Assembly (NCBI RefSeq): GCF_004348975.1
Contig: NZ_SMFP01000004.1
Span: 62,001 to 126,000, forward strand
Length of the DNA: 64,000 nucleotides
Direction: 5' to 3'
Source: Antarcticimicrobium sediminis
GTDB taxonomy: Bacteria; Pseudomonadota; Alphaproteobacteria; Rhodobacterales; Rhodobacteraceae
In this document: positions 8,400 to 17,222 of the stretch, in pieces
How positions within the stretch are numbered: the stretch's first letter is position 1
Layout: each line of letters opens with the position of its first letter
The notes under the pieces: generated by a model
What the model was told of the DNA's origin: nothing
What the model saw: the letters and a program-made list of their open reading frames with translations, nothing else
Database searches by the model: none
Program-made: the position numbers and the translations under genes

Positions 8400-10136
8400 G
8401 TGAGGATTGGCGTGCAGGATCTGATCAACAACCTCAAAGCGCTTGGGCGGACCCGCCTGATGATCCTTGGCGGGGTGGCCGTTGGTATCGTCATGGCCTT
8501 GCTGCTGGGGATCTCGGCTGTGTCGAGCAAGGATTACGCGCCGCTCTACAAGAACCTGTCGATGGCGGCGGCGACCTCGATCGAAACCACGCTGACCGGC
8601 GCCGGGTTCGATGCGCAGATGTCTGAAGAAGGCGACAGCGTGCTGGTGCCGCGTGCTGATTTGGCCCGTGCGCGCATGGTGCTGGCCGAAAGCGGGCTGC
8701 CGATCGAAGGCGATCCGGGTTGGGAGCTGTTCGATGACGCCAGCGGTCTGGCGATGAACTCCTTCATGCAGCGGGTGAACCGGCTGCGGGCGATGGAGGG
8801 CGAGTTGGCCCGTTCGATCCAGACGCTGGATGGGGTGCAAAGTGCGCGGGTGCATCTGGTGCTGCCCGAACGCGAGGCGTTTTCACGCGAACGGCCGCAA
8901 CCGCGCGCCTCGATCATCGTACGCGCCGTGCCGGGGCGCACCATCGCCCGTAAGCAGGCAATGGCCATTCGTAATCTGGTATCTTCTGCCGTGGCCGAGC
9001 TTGAGTTGGGCCGCGTCACCGTGTTGTCCGCCAGCGGCGAGACCATTCTGGCCGAGGCCAATGACAGCGATGGGCAGGCGACGCTGCAATCGGCCAAGGC
9101 GGGAATCGAGGATCGTCTGGCGCAGCAGATCCAGAACATCCTGACCGCGCGGGTCGGGGCTGGCAACGCAAGGGTGCGTGTCAACGTGGATCTGACCACC
9201 GCGCGCGAAGTGATTGTCGAGCAAAGCTTTGACCCTGATCAGCAGGTTGTGCGGTCGACCGATAATCGCACAGAACAGCGCGCGGGCACTGATGGCGCTG
9301 GCAATGTCGGGGTCGAGAACAACATTCCCGCCGCGCTGGCCGATCCCGGCAGCGCCGCCAGTTCGACCCAGTCGAAAAGCGGCGAAAACGTCCAGTACGA
9401 GATCGGCAATACCCGCCGCGAGACAGTGCGCGAGGCGGGCGATATCCGCCGCGTTTCGGTCGCGGTTCTGGTCAACGGAATCTACACGGCGGATGGATCC
9501 GACGTGACCTATTCCGAGCGCAGCACAGAAGAATTGCAGCGCTTGTCCGAACTGGTGCAGACGGCGGTCGGCTTTGACGATGCCCGCGGAGACAGCGTCT
9601 CGGTCGATAGCCTGCGGTTCATGGATTATTCGATGGAAGTGGGCGATCCGGTCAACCTGAGCATGATGCAGCGGATCGGCAACAATATCGTTCCGATCCT
9701 GCGCGGTGTGCTGGGGCTGATCATCGTGGCGCTGGTGATGATTCTTGGGGTGCGCCCGGTGCTGCGTCATCTGCAACAGATCGCAACGCCGGAATTGCCG
9801 AAACCCGAAGATACGGCAGCGCTGGCCGCGCCCGAGGGCGCCACGGCAGAGACTGGCAAGGGCGGGGTGCCCGCTTTGCCCGGTCGGGGCGCCGGTCGGG
9901 GGCCGGGCGCGCCGCTTCTTGATGTGTCGGACGAGGGTCGCAGCGCGCCGGGATCCACCAGCGTATTTGACCCCGAGAGCGATGATGGCCCGCATGAATA
10001 TATCGAGACAATGGGCGTGCGCGGTAGCTTGATCAAGGCACGCGTGGATGCGATCCAGACCTTGGCCGATGAAAAACCGGATGAGGTTCTGCGCGTGCTG
10101 CGCTCGTGGTTGGTGGTGGAGGCTGACGCGCGATGA
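8400..10136 (+). CDS. fliF: Flagellar MS-ring protein FliF
   Basis: A 578-residue MS-ring protein with two membrane helices (about residues 20-42 and 433-453) bracketing a large periplasmic region, and a cytoplasmic C-terminus that binds FliG. Ring-building motif sequences such as LPEREAFSRERPQPRASI and the periplasmic Asp-rich loop before the second helix fit FliF. GTG at 8400 is the likely start; a second GTG at 8412 is possible. The stop overlaps the next gene by 4 bases. The last residues before the stop carry a conserved acidic FliG-binding tail. Confidence 0.95.
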   Translation: MRIGVQDLINNLKALGRTRLMILGGVAVGIVMALLLGISAVSSKDYAPLYKNLSMAAATSIETTLTGAGFDAQMSEEGDSVLVPRADLARARMVLAESGLPIEGDPGWELFDDASGLAMNSFMQRVNRLRAMEGELARSIQTLDGVQSARVHLVLPEREAFSRERPQPRASIIVRAVPGRTIARKQAMAIRNLVSSAVAELELGRVTVLSASGETILAEANDSDGQATLQSAKAGIEDRLAQQIQNILTARVGAGNARVRVNVDLTTAREVIVEQSFDPDQQVVRSTDNRTEQRAGTDGAGNVGVENNIPAALADPGSAASSTQSKSGENVQYEIGNTRRETVREAGDIRRVSVAVLVNGIYTADGSDVTYSERSTEELQRLSELVQTAVGFDDARGDSVSVDSLRFMDYSMEVGDPVNLSMMQRIGNNIVPILRGVLGLIIVALVMILGVRPVLRHLQQIATPELPKPEDTAALAAPEGATAETGKGGVPALPGRGAGRGPGAPLLDVSDEGRSAPGSTSVFDPESDDGPHEYIETMGVRGSLIKARVDAIQTLADEKPDEVLRVLRSWLVVEADAR

Positions 10137-10804
10137 AGTTGTTTTTGCGCGATTTTGACGCCGAGGCGCTGGCGGCGGGCGGGTTTGTTCCACAGCAGGC
10201 TTCCGACGCGCTGGCTCAGGCCCCACGCGGCCCCACAGCGGAAGAGCTGGAGCGCCTGTTGATCGACACGCGCGAGGGGGCCTTGGCCGAGGGGCGCGAA
10301 GAGGGGGCCGCGCGCGCCCGCGCCGAGGCCGAGGCCACGCAAACAGCCCGGATCGCCGCCACGCTGGAGGCGGTGCGCGATCAGCTTTCGCAGGTTCTGG
10401 CACAGGACGCCGCGCGCCGTCGCGCGGTGGAGCGCGATGTGGTCGACATGCTTGTCGATATCGGCGAGCGGATCGCGCCGGAATTCCTTGCTGCGTATTC
10501 CGCCGATCTGGCCCGGGCACGAATCCGCGACGGGCTGCGGATGGCTGGCGGTAGCCCATATCTGAACATTCGGGTTTCGCCCGGTCTTGAACAGGTGATC
10601 GGTGCGGATCTGGCCGGGCTGGCGCAGGGGGGCGATGCGCAACCCCGGTTGTGCGCTGACCCGGCGCTGCAGGATGGCGAGGCACGGCTGGATTGGGAAA
10701 ACGGCGGTCTGGATTATAGCCTGGATCGTGCCTGCGACACGGTGCTGTCGGCGTTCCGCGAGGCGGCGGCGAAACTGAATGACGATCAAGGAAAGGTCGG
10801 ATAG
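10133..10804 (+). CDS. fliH: Flagellar assembly protein FliH (putative)
   Basis: A 223-residue soluble protein with a long charged, Ala/Glu-rich helical N-terminal half (about residues 35-110) and a C-terminal domain containing PRLCADPALQDGEARLDW, resembling the FliH/HrpE C-terminal segment. FliH is the peripheral stalk of the FliI export ATPase. FliH is poorly conserved, so the call leans on position between fliF and fliN. It overlaps fliF by 4 bases (ATGA-type coupling) and abuts fliN. FliI is not in the window. Confidence 0.8.
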   Translation: MKLFLRDFDAEALAAGGFVPQQASDALAQAPRGPTAEELERLLIDTREGALAEGREEGAARARAEAEATQTARIAATLEAVRDQLSQVLAQDAARRRAVERDVVDMLVDIGERIAPEFLAAYSADLARARIRDGLRMAGGSPYLNIRVSPGLEQVIGADLAGLAQGGDAQPRLCADPALQDGEARLDWENGGLDYSLDRACDTVLSAFREAAAKLNDDQGKVG

Positions 10805-11200
10805 ATGTCGGATACGGAAACCCAGACGCCGCCGAAACAGACCGGCGCAGGCGTGACCGCAGATGCGGGCGCAGATATGGCACCCGCAAGAGCTGAGGCC
10901 GCCGAAAAGCAGACTTTGCGCGACATGGCCGTCGCTGCGGGGGGCGGGCGCAATATCGACGCCTTGCTGAATGTGCGGCTGGATGTGCGGGTGGTGTTGG
11001 GCCGCAATCGGATGTCGATTTCCGATCTGCTGGAACTGACCAAGGGGTCGGTGATCGAGCTGGACCGCAAGGTCGGCGATCCGGTGGATATCATGATCAA
11101 TGACAGGATGGTGGCGCGCGGCGACCTGGTAAAGGTCAATGGCGATCAGCTTGGCGTTGCCCTGCGTGAAATCGTCAAAGACTTTATCGCAGAAGCCTGA
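10805..11200 (+). CDS. fliN: Flagellar motor switch protein FliN
   Basis: A 131-residue protein with a disordered, Ala/Gln-rich N-terminus (1-45) and a C-terminal SpoA domain (about 50-125) containing LDVRVVLGRN, VIELDRKVGDPVDI and ARGDLVKVNGDQLGV, the FliN signature. It forms the lower part of the C-ring with FliM. It starts immediately after the fliH stop, and fliP begins 10 bases after its own stop. Length and motifs agree well with the family. Confidence 0.95.
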   Translation: MSDTETQTPPKQTGAGVTADAGADMAPARAEAAEKQTLRDMAVAAGGGRNIDALLNVRLDVRVVLGRNRMSISDLLELTKGSVIELDRKVGDPVDIMINDRMVARGDLVKVNGDQLGVALREIVKDFIAEA

Positions 11201-11210
11201 GACAGATCAG

Positions 11211-12050
11211 GTGCGCCGCCTTTCCCCGATTGCTGTTTCGTGCCGACCGGCCCTGATCTGGGGGTTTGCCGCCTGTGTCGTTCTGGCCAGCACTGTCGCA
11301 GCCTCGGCGCAGGAAACCGATCTGGGCGGGCTGATCCGCGACCTGTCCACCGCCATGAGCGGCACCGAACCGGGCAGCGATACCGGCGCCAGCCTGTCGG
11401 GTCGGTTGATCCAGCTTTTCGCGTTGATGACCGTGCTCAGCATCGCGCCGGGGCTGTTGGTCGTGACCACCAGTTTTACCCGCTTTGTCATCGTGTTCTC
11501 GATGTTGCGTTCGGCGCTGGGGCTGAACCAGACGCCGCCCAATATGGTGTTGAACGCGATGGCGCTGTTCATGACCTTTTTCGTGATGCAACCGGTGTTT
11601 GACGATGCCTGGCAGGGTGGGCTGCGGCCGTTGATGCAGAACGCGATCACCGAGGAGCAGGCGATGATGAACATCGCCGAACCGTTCCGCGCCTTCATGT
11701 TTGTCAACACGCGCGACAAGGATATCGCGCTGTTTCAGGATATCGCGGGCGAGGCCGAGCCCGACGTCGTGGCCGAACAGGCCACGGACGTGAGCTGGCG
11801 GGTGATCGTGCCCGCCTTCATGATCTCGGAGCTGCGCCGCGCCTTCACCATCGGTTTTCTGCTGTATCTGCCCTTCATCGCCATCGACCTGATCGTCGCC
11901 TCGGTGCTGATGAGCGCGGGCATGATGATGCTGCCGCCGGTGATCGTGTCGCTGCCGTTCAAGGTGATTTTCTTCGTGCTGATCGACGGCTGGTACATGC
12001 TGGCTGGGTCTCTGATGCAATCCTATACGGCCGTGGCGGGCGGCGGATAG
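11211..12050 (+). CDS. fliP: Flagellar export gate protein FliP
   Basis: About 279 residues when started at GTG 11211, just after fliN; longer forms would reach back into fliN and add no conserved sequence. The protein begins with a cleavable signal peptide (about residues 1-33, ending near ASA), as FliP is unusual among export-gate parts in having one. The core includes TSFTRFVIVFSMLRSALG and PPNMVLNAMALFMTFF, both diagnostic. FliP forms the inner gate with FliQ and FliR. A 7-bp hairpin directly after the stop probably ends the fliF-fliH-fliN-fliP operon. Confidence 0.94.
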   Translation: MRRLSPIAVSCRPALIWGFAACVVLASTVAASAQETDLGGLIRDLSTAMSGTEPGSDTGASLSGRLIQLFALMTVLSIAPGLLVVTTSFTRFVIVFSMLRSALGLNQTPPNMVLNAMALFMTFFVMQPVFDDAWQGGLRPLMQNAITEEQAMMNIAEPFRAFMFVNTRDKDIALFQDIAGEAEPDVVAEQATDVSWRVIVPAFMISELRRAFTIGFLLYLPFIAIDLIVASVLMSAGMMMLPPVIVSLPFKVIFFVLIDGWYMLAGSLMQSYTAVAGGG

Positions 12051-12072
12051 GGCCAAACCCGCTGCTTTGGCC
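12051..12072 (+). terminator. Hairpin after fliP
   Basis: Arms GGCCAAA (12051-12057) and TTTGGCC (12066-12072) with an 8-base loop begin at the base after the fliP stop. There is no long T-run, so it may terminate weakly or protect the 3' end. The following 115 bases (12073-12187) are AT-rich and probably carry the fliG promoter. Confidence 0.5.
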
Positions 12073-12187
12073 GTGGCCTAAAGAATAAATGAGTGATTAT
12101 TGCGACTAATCCTTGTGTAACATGGATAGTGAAGGTTAGTTTAACAAGATCAACCGACATAACTGGGCCCGGTTCGGGCAGAGGCCG

Positions 12188-13210
12188 ATGAACCAGTTTT
12201 CTCCCCTTCGCAAACCCAGCCGTCTGAGCGGACCCGAGAAGTCGGCGATCCTGTTTCTGTGTCTGGGCGAGGAGCGCGGCGGGCAACTCATGCAGCGGCT
12301 CGATGTGGGCGAGATCCGCAAGATCACCCGCGCGATTTCCGCCATGGGCGAGGTGCAGGCCGAGGTGGTCGAAGAGGTGATGCGCGAGTTCGGCGAAAAA
12401 ATGTCGAGCTATGGCGGCATCACCGGATCGGTCGAGGCGGCGCGCGGGTTGCTCAAGGGATTCCTGCCCGAAGAGCGGGTGGCCGAGATCCTTGGCGAGA
12501 TCGAGGGCGGCTCAAGCGGGGATCTGTGGGGGGATCTGTCGGACCTCGATGACAAGGTGCTGGCCGAGGTACTGCGCAAGGAACACAATCAGACTGTGGC
12601 GGTGATCCTGTCGCGCATCCGCGCCGACGCTGCGGCCAAGGTGTTGCCGTTGCTGGGGCAGGAGCGCGCGGCAGATCTGGTCGAGCGGATGGTGGCCATG
12701 GAAGAGCTGCCAGACGCCGCGCTGCGCAGCATCGAGGAAAGCCTGCGCCACGAGGTTCGGGGCAAGGCTGGGCGCAACGCCGGGGCGGACACGGAAAAAC
12801 AGCTGGTCAAGGTGTTCAACAAGCTGGATGCAAAGGTCTTTGAAGGGCTTTCGCGCGAACTGGAAAAGAAGATCCCGGAAAGGTTCCGCAGCCTCAAGCA
12901 AAAGATGTTTGTGTTCGGGGACCTGATCGAACTGAAACCCGCGCCGCTGGCCAAGGTCATGCGCGAGGTGACGGGGAAATCCCTGCCGATGGCGTTGCGC
13001 GGTGCGGACAAGGATCTGCGTGAACATTTTCTGGCCTCGCTGCCGGCCCGCTCACGCGACATGCTGGAGGACGAGATGCGCGGGATGGGGCCGGTGCGGT
13101 CGCGCGACGTGAAACAGGCCCAGGTCGAACTGGTCGAAGCCGCGCTGCGCCTCGCTTCGGATGGCGAGATTGAACTGCCCAGCAGTGACGAAGAAGAGAT
13201 GATCGATTAG
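12188..13210 (+). CDS. fliG: Flagellar motor switch protein FliG
   Basis: A 340-residue FliG with the N-terminal FliF-binding domain (starting with LSGPEKSAILFLCLGEE, residues 14-30), the armadillo-like middle domain and the C-terminal torque domain near 250-330. FliG sits between the MS ring and C-ring and contacts the stator. It is transcribed alone after fliP from its own AT-rich upstream region and faces the convergent DUF1217 gene 12 bases downstream. The C-terminus ends with an acidic tail. The reading frame is intact. Confidence 0.93.
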   Translation: MNQFSPLRKPSRLSGPEKSAILFLCLGEERGGQLMQRLDVGEIRKITRAISAMGEVQAEVVEEVMREFGEKMSSYGGITGSVEAARGLLKGFLPEERVAEILGEIEGGSSGDLWGDLSDLDDKVLAEVLRKEHNQTVAVILSRIRADAAAKVLPLLGQERAADLVERMVAMEELPDAALRSIEESLRHEVRGKAGRNAGADTEKQLVKVFNKLDAKVFEGLSRELEKKIPERFRSLKQKMFVFGDLIELKPAPLAKVMREVTGKSLPMALRGADKDLREHFLASLPARSRDMLEDEMRGMGPVRSRDVKQAQVELVEAALRLASDGEIELPSSDEEEMID

Positions 13211-13222
13211 GGCGCCGACCGC

Positions 13223-14053
13223 TCAGCGATAAAGCGAGTAGGACGAGAAAGACACCGGCGCGATATCCCAGGTGATTTCGATGATGCTGGAGCTGAGCGA
13301 AGACGTGCTTTGCAGAATGGTCAGTGCCGAACTGGTGGCCGAATATCCCTGCGGATTGAGGATTTCGGAGATCGCCGTATAGCGGTTGATCAGGCGCTCC
13401 CGCTCTGCCGGGTCAGCAAGATCTGCTAGATCGAACTTTTCGGCCATAATTTCGGCTTGTTTGTCCACGTCCAGCCCGGACAACTCTGTCGGCAGACTCA
13501 GGGCGGTCTGAAAGAACTCTGTCAGCGTTTCGTTACTCAGCACGTTGTACCAGTTTTCGATCTCACCGGCTTGTTGGCGAAATTCCAGAACCGAGCCTAC
13601 GATTTCGTTCTGATCGGCATATCCGGTTTCATAGGCCTGCTGAAAATACTGATCGACGATTCCGTCCTGCCAGGTGGAATTGCTGAAATCCGGGGTTTGC
13701 GTTCCGGCTTCGGTGGTGAATCCCATCGCGGCATGCAGCTCGCCAAAGCGTGAATCCGTCAGCTTGTTGACCAGCGAAGAGGAATCGCTCGGGTCGCTTT
13801 CCAGGATCTTGCGGATCATCCCCTTGGCAAAGATGTGATCCTCCAGATCATAGGCCTTCATGACGAAGCTGTAGACCTCGAAATCCTGCACCAGCTCCTT
13901 GGGGGTGGTGATCGAGGCGATCCGTTCGCGGAATTGTTCGGCGGCGCGGGCGTGCTGCGGCTCGCTTTGCAGGCTCTCCAATTGGCGCGTCTGCGTGCTG
14001 TCGATGAGGTTCAGCGCGAGTTGGCTGTTCAGACCGGAAATGCTCAGAACCAT
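13223..14053 (-). CDS. DUF1217 family flagellar protein
   Basis: A 276-residue soluble protein with the DUF1217 pattern: ITTPKELVQDFEVYSFVMKAYD near residue 50-70 and alternating helices containing GMIRKILESDPSD and LVNKLTDSRF. DUF1217 proteins are found in alphaproteobacterial flagellar clusters and one has been linked to flagellar function in Rhizobiales; the molecular role is unknown. It is the last gene of the minus-strand flaF-flbT operon, 14 bases after flbT. No membrane segment is visible. Confidence 0.85.
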   Translation of the reverse strand: MVLSISGLNSQLALNLIDSTQTRQLESLQSEPQHARAAEQFRERIASITTPKELVQDFEVYSFVMKAYDLEDHIFAKGMIRKILESDPSDSSSLVNKLTDSRFGELHAAMGFTTEAGTQTPDFSNSTWQDGIVDQYFQQAYETGYADQNEIVGSVLEFRQQAGEIENWYNVLSNETLTEFFQTALSLPTELSGLDVDKQAEIMAEKFDLADLADPAERERLINRYTAISEILNPQGYSATSSALTILQSTSSLSSSIIEITWDIAPVSFSSYSLYR

Positions 14054-14067
14054 GATCTGTCCTCGTC

Positions 14068-14490
14068 CTATTCCGCCGCGTCGAGGGTATCGCGCGGCCG
14101 GGCCAGAAGCGCCATGAGATCGTCTTCATAGCGCATGACTTCGCGCAGCGCGCGCAATGCTTTGTAGTAGTTGGCCGTCGATACGTGATTGGCGGCTTCA
14201 AAGATATGCCCAGCGATTCGTTCGTTAAAGATAGGCACCAGTTCGGCCAGGCTTTTCTGGATCACCGGGGTCAGGTCGTCGCGGATTTCGGGGCGCAGCA
14301 GAGCTGATTGGATAAAGAAATAGACCTTTTTTACCGGCGTGGCAGCCCCCGCCTCATCCAGCAGGTCGCTGCCTCGGACCACGTCGGCATAATTTTCGAT
14401 CGTCAGGGTCTGGCGCCGGTCCGCATTGCGGATCACGCAGCCGTTGATCACGATCTTTTCGTTCGGTTTGAGCGTCAGTCGCAGCGCCAC
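14068..14490 (-). CDS. flbT: Flagellin translation regulator FlbT
   Basis: A 140-residue protein starting with MALRLTLKPNEKIVINGCVI, the FlbT N-terminal signature, and containing RREVMRYED-like helices near the end. In Caulobacter FlbT binds flagellin mRNA and represses or promotes its translation, counteracted by FlaF. It follows flaF by 3 bases and precedes the DUF1217 gene. Length is at the family norm. The flagellin gene it should regulate is not in this window. Confidence 0.94.
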   Translation of the reverse strand: MALRLTLKPNEKIVINGCVIRNADRRQTLTIENYADVVRGSDLLDEAGAATPVKKVYFFIQSALLRPEIRDDLTPVIQKSLAELVPIFNERIAGHIFEAANHVSTANYYKALRALREVMRYEDDLMALLARPRDTLDAAE

Positions 14491-14493
14491 CGG

Positions 14494-14892
14494 CTACTCC
14501 ATCACTTGCATCGTGTTCCCGTCGAGCGCCCGGATGATCGTCCGGTTGATGTCGACCAGCGGGGCCACCTTGTTGTTGCCGTGAAGCACGCCGCGTGTGT
14601 GGCTATCGACCCAGATCGACAGCGACAGCAGACTGGCGCGCAGGTTTGGCGGCAGGGTGTTGCTCTCTTGTGAAAGATCGTTCTGAAAGGCCAGCCAGAC
14701 TCGCTGGTTCTGCCACAGCGCGTTGCTCAGCCCTTTGGCGAGAATCCCTAGCCGGTCCAGACCCTGCTCGGCGGAATCATATTCTGCCCTAAACCGGTCC
14801 AGCTCGGATGTGGCGCGCGAAAGAACGCGACGCTCGATTTGTCGCGGCGTCTCGGTTTGCGAGATCGTCCGCTTATATGCGGCTATGCCCAT
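14494..14892 (-). CDS. flaF: Flagellar biosynthesis regulator FlaF
   Basis: A 132-residue FlaF: N-terminus with AYKRTISQTETPRQIE, middle NALWQNQRVWLAFQNDL, and a C-terminal part that includes SLSIWVDSHTRGVL. FlaF is needed for flagellin synthesis or secretion and pairs with FlbT. It is the first gene of the minus-strand flaF-flbT-DUF1217 operon; its promoter must lie in 14,893-15,183. In most relatives a flagellin gene sits immediately upstream, but here a PhoX-family gene begins in the other direction. Confidence 0.93.
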   Translation of the reverse strand: MGIAAYKRTISQTETPRQIERRVLSRATSELDRFRAEYDSAEQGLDRLGILAKGLSNALWQNQRVWLAFQNDLSQESNTLPPNLRASLLSLSIWVDSHTRGVLHGNNKVAPLVDINRTIIRALDGNTMQVME

Positions 14893-15183
14893 TCAGGTTT
14901 TTCCGAATTTTTGTTTTTCTGCCTCACGTGTAAAGTACCGAAAGCTGGTTAAAGCGCAATTAACTCTTGGGTGTTTTCCATATGAGACCCGATTAAGTGG
15001 AAGGTGTTGCGGCTTTACACGCCTGTTCAACGGGTACCGCGGCCTGCGGAGATGGCGCAAGATGGGTCAAACAGAGGGTGGGCTGTCGTAAGGATATCAA
15101 CCTGCGCCAGTAGTGTTGGGCGAGCAATGACGTGCACCGGTGCGGGTCCGGGGTGGTTCAAGCCTGAGGGGGAAAAGCGTGCG

Positions 15184-17073
15184 ATGACCGACTTTGACAA
15201 GGCCGAGCTGTCCGCCGATGCGTGGGACGAACAGACCTTTCCCCGCCCGCAGGAAAGCGACTTCGACCGCGTGGTCGAGCGCGCCATTTCACGCCGTGGG
15301 GTCTTGGGCGGTATTCTGGCCTTTGGCTCCGGGGCTGCGGCGATGGCGGCGGAGCTTTTGATTGCGCCTCCCCTGCGGGCTGAAGGCCTGGCCGCGGGTT
15401 TTCCTTTCGACCCGATCCCTACCCAAACCGATGCTCAGGTTCACGTTCCCAAAGGCTATGTCTGGGATGTGGTGGCGCGCTGGGGCGACCCACTGTTTTC
15501 CGATGCTGTCGGCTATGACATTGCCGAGGGCGGGCCGCTGCAAAAGTCCGACCGCGTGTTCGGCGAGAATACCGATGGTATGGAGACATTTCGCATCGAC
15601 GGCCGGCAAGTTGTTGCGATCAATCATGAGTACGTCAATCGCAAGACCAACTTGCCAGCGGCGCAAAAAGGCAAGCCCGCGGATGCCTGGGACCAGCGCA
15701 AGTTGCAGAATTTGCAGGGCGTGACTGTGATGGAGATCGCAGAGCAGGAAACCGGTTGGGCCGTGGCCGTGGACAGCCGATTCAATCGCCGTATCCACCA
15801 CAACACCCCGATGCTGCTGGTGGGGCCCGCTGCCGGTCACGACCTGCTCAAGACCGATGCCGATCCAGGCGGAAGCCGGTCGCTGGGCACCTTCGGCAAC
15901 TGCGGGTCAGGCAAGACCCCTTGGGGCACCTATCTGACCTGTGAAGAGAACTTTAACGGCTATTTCGGGGCCTCCGGCGAAATGCAGGCGGATCTCGCCC
16001 CCGGTTATGAACGCTATGGCATCAGCCCGGATGGTTGGGGCTATGAGTATCATACGTGGGATGCGCGCTTTGACGTCACCCAAACCCCGAACGAGCCGCA
16101 TCGCGCCGGTTGGATCGTCGAGATCGACCCGGCAGATCCTGACAGCACGCCGGTCAAACATACCGGTCTGGGCCGTTTCAAACATGAAAATGCCGAGGTC
16201 GTGCTGGCCCCCGATGGCCGCGTGGTGGTCTTCATGGGCGATGATGAGCGGGGTGAGTTCCTGTACCGGTTCGTGTCTAATGCCACCTATGCCTCCGGCG
16301 AACCAACCGACGGGCTGTTGGACGAGGGCACGCTGTATGTGGCCAGATTCGATGACGATCAGACCGGCGAATGGCTGGCCTTGACGCCCGAGACTACGGG
16401 TTTGACGCAGGCCGAGATCTGTATCTACAGCCGCATGGCCGCCTCGTTGGTGGGGGCCACCACCATGGATCGGCCGGAATGGATCGCCACCAATCCCAAC
16501 GCGGTGGAGGCCTATTGCTGCCTGACCAACAACAAATATCGCGGTCTGCGGATGAATGCCGGTGGCGGCGCCATGGCGGTTGGCGGCCCCAATCCCCGCG
16601 CGCACAACCGCTATGGCCAGATCGTGCGCTGGCGTCCGCATGGCAAGGACTATGCCGCCGACACCTTCGACTGGGATCTTTATGTGATGGCGGGCAACCC
16701 GACCCTTTATGACGATGCCTATGGCGGCTCTGCGAATATCAACGCCGGCAACCTGTTCAATTCTCCCGATGGTATGGCGTTTGACAGCCGCGGGCTGGTC
16801 TGGATCCAGACTGATGGCAAGGACAGCAACACGGGCGACTATGCCGGCATGGGCAACAACCAGATGTTGGCGGGCGATCCGGTCACCGGTGAAATCATCC
16901 GCTTCATGACCGGCCCGAAAGGCTGCGAAGTGACCGGCCTGAGTTGGTCAGCCGATCGTCGCACAATGTTCGTTGGGATCCAGCACCCGGGGGGCAGTTG
17001 GCCCGATGGCGCGGGCCTGCCGCGCTCGTCGCTGATCGCGATCAAACGTGAAGACAACGGTTTGGTCGGTTGA
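15184..17073 (+). CDS. PhoX-family (DUF839) Tat-exported phosphatase-like protein
   Basis: About 629 residues. The ORF is open upstream to 15,004, but ATG at 15,184 follows a GAGGGGGA ribosome-binding stretch and gives a conventional N-terminus. A twin-arginine motif SRRGVLGG (about residues 36-43) with a hydrophobic stretch indicates Tat export folded, as expected for the PhoX beta-propeller, which carries Fe/Ca cofactors. Family signatures include the INHEYVN and TCEENFNGYFG segments, whose acidic residues bind metal. PhoX is a monoesterase giving phosphate, but not every DUF839 protein has been tested. The gene is monocistronic. No Pho box was recognised upstream. Confidence 0.88.
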   Translation: MTDFDKAELSADAWDEQTFPRPQESDFDRVVERAISRRGVLGGILAFGSGAAAMAAELLIAPPLRAEGLAAGFPFDPIPTQTDAQVHVPKGYVWDVVARWGDPLFSDAVGYDIAEGGPLQKSDRVFGENTDGMETFRIDGRQVVAINHEYVNRKTNLPAAQKGKPADAWDQRKLQNLQGVTVMEIAEQETGWAVAVDSRFNRRIHHNTPMLLVGPAAGHDLLKTDADPGGSRSLGTFGNCGSGKTPWGTYLTCEENFNGYFGASGEMQADLAPGYERYGISPDGWGYEYHTWDARFDVTQTPNEPHRAGWIVEIDPADPDSTPVKHTGLGRFKHENAEVVLAPDGRVVVFMGDDERGEFLYRFVSNATYASGEPTDGLLDEGTLYVARFDDDQTGEWLALTPETTGLTQAEICIYSRMAASLVGATTMDRPEWIATNPNAVEAYCCLTNNKYRGLRMNAGGGAMAVGGPNPRAHNRYGQIVRWRPHGKDYAADTFDWDLYVMAGNPTLYDDAYGGSANINAGNLFNSPDGMAFDSRGLVWIQTDGKDSNTGDYAGMGNNQMLAGDPVTGEIIRFMTGPKGCEVTGLSWSADRRTMFVGIQHPGGSWPDGAGLPRSSLIAIKREDNGLVG

Positions 17074-17222
17074 GGGCTGGGCGGGCCGGGCGGCATAGGC
17101 GCCCCAGGCCCCAGACTGGGGGGCGGCCCATTCACGGGCCTGCTATCTCTGCGCAGGGGGCAGGGCCCGTGCGGCCAGTCCCTCAACCAAGTGATTGAGG
17201 ACCTGGCGCGCGGCGGACCCGC

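Noticed and set aside
15004-15183. An extended N-terminus for the PhoX-family protein
   Set aside because: It would place 60 unconserved residues ahead of the Tat signal; the ATG at 15,184 has a ribosome-binding site.
17074-17222. A defined terminator between the PhoX-family and quinone reductase genes
   Set aside because: Several short GC-rich dyads overlap there, but none has a clear stem plus T-run, so I did not annotate one.
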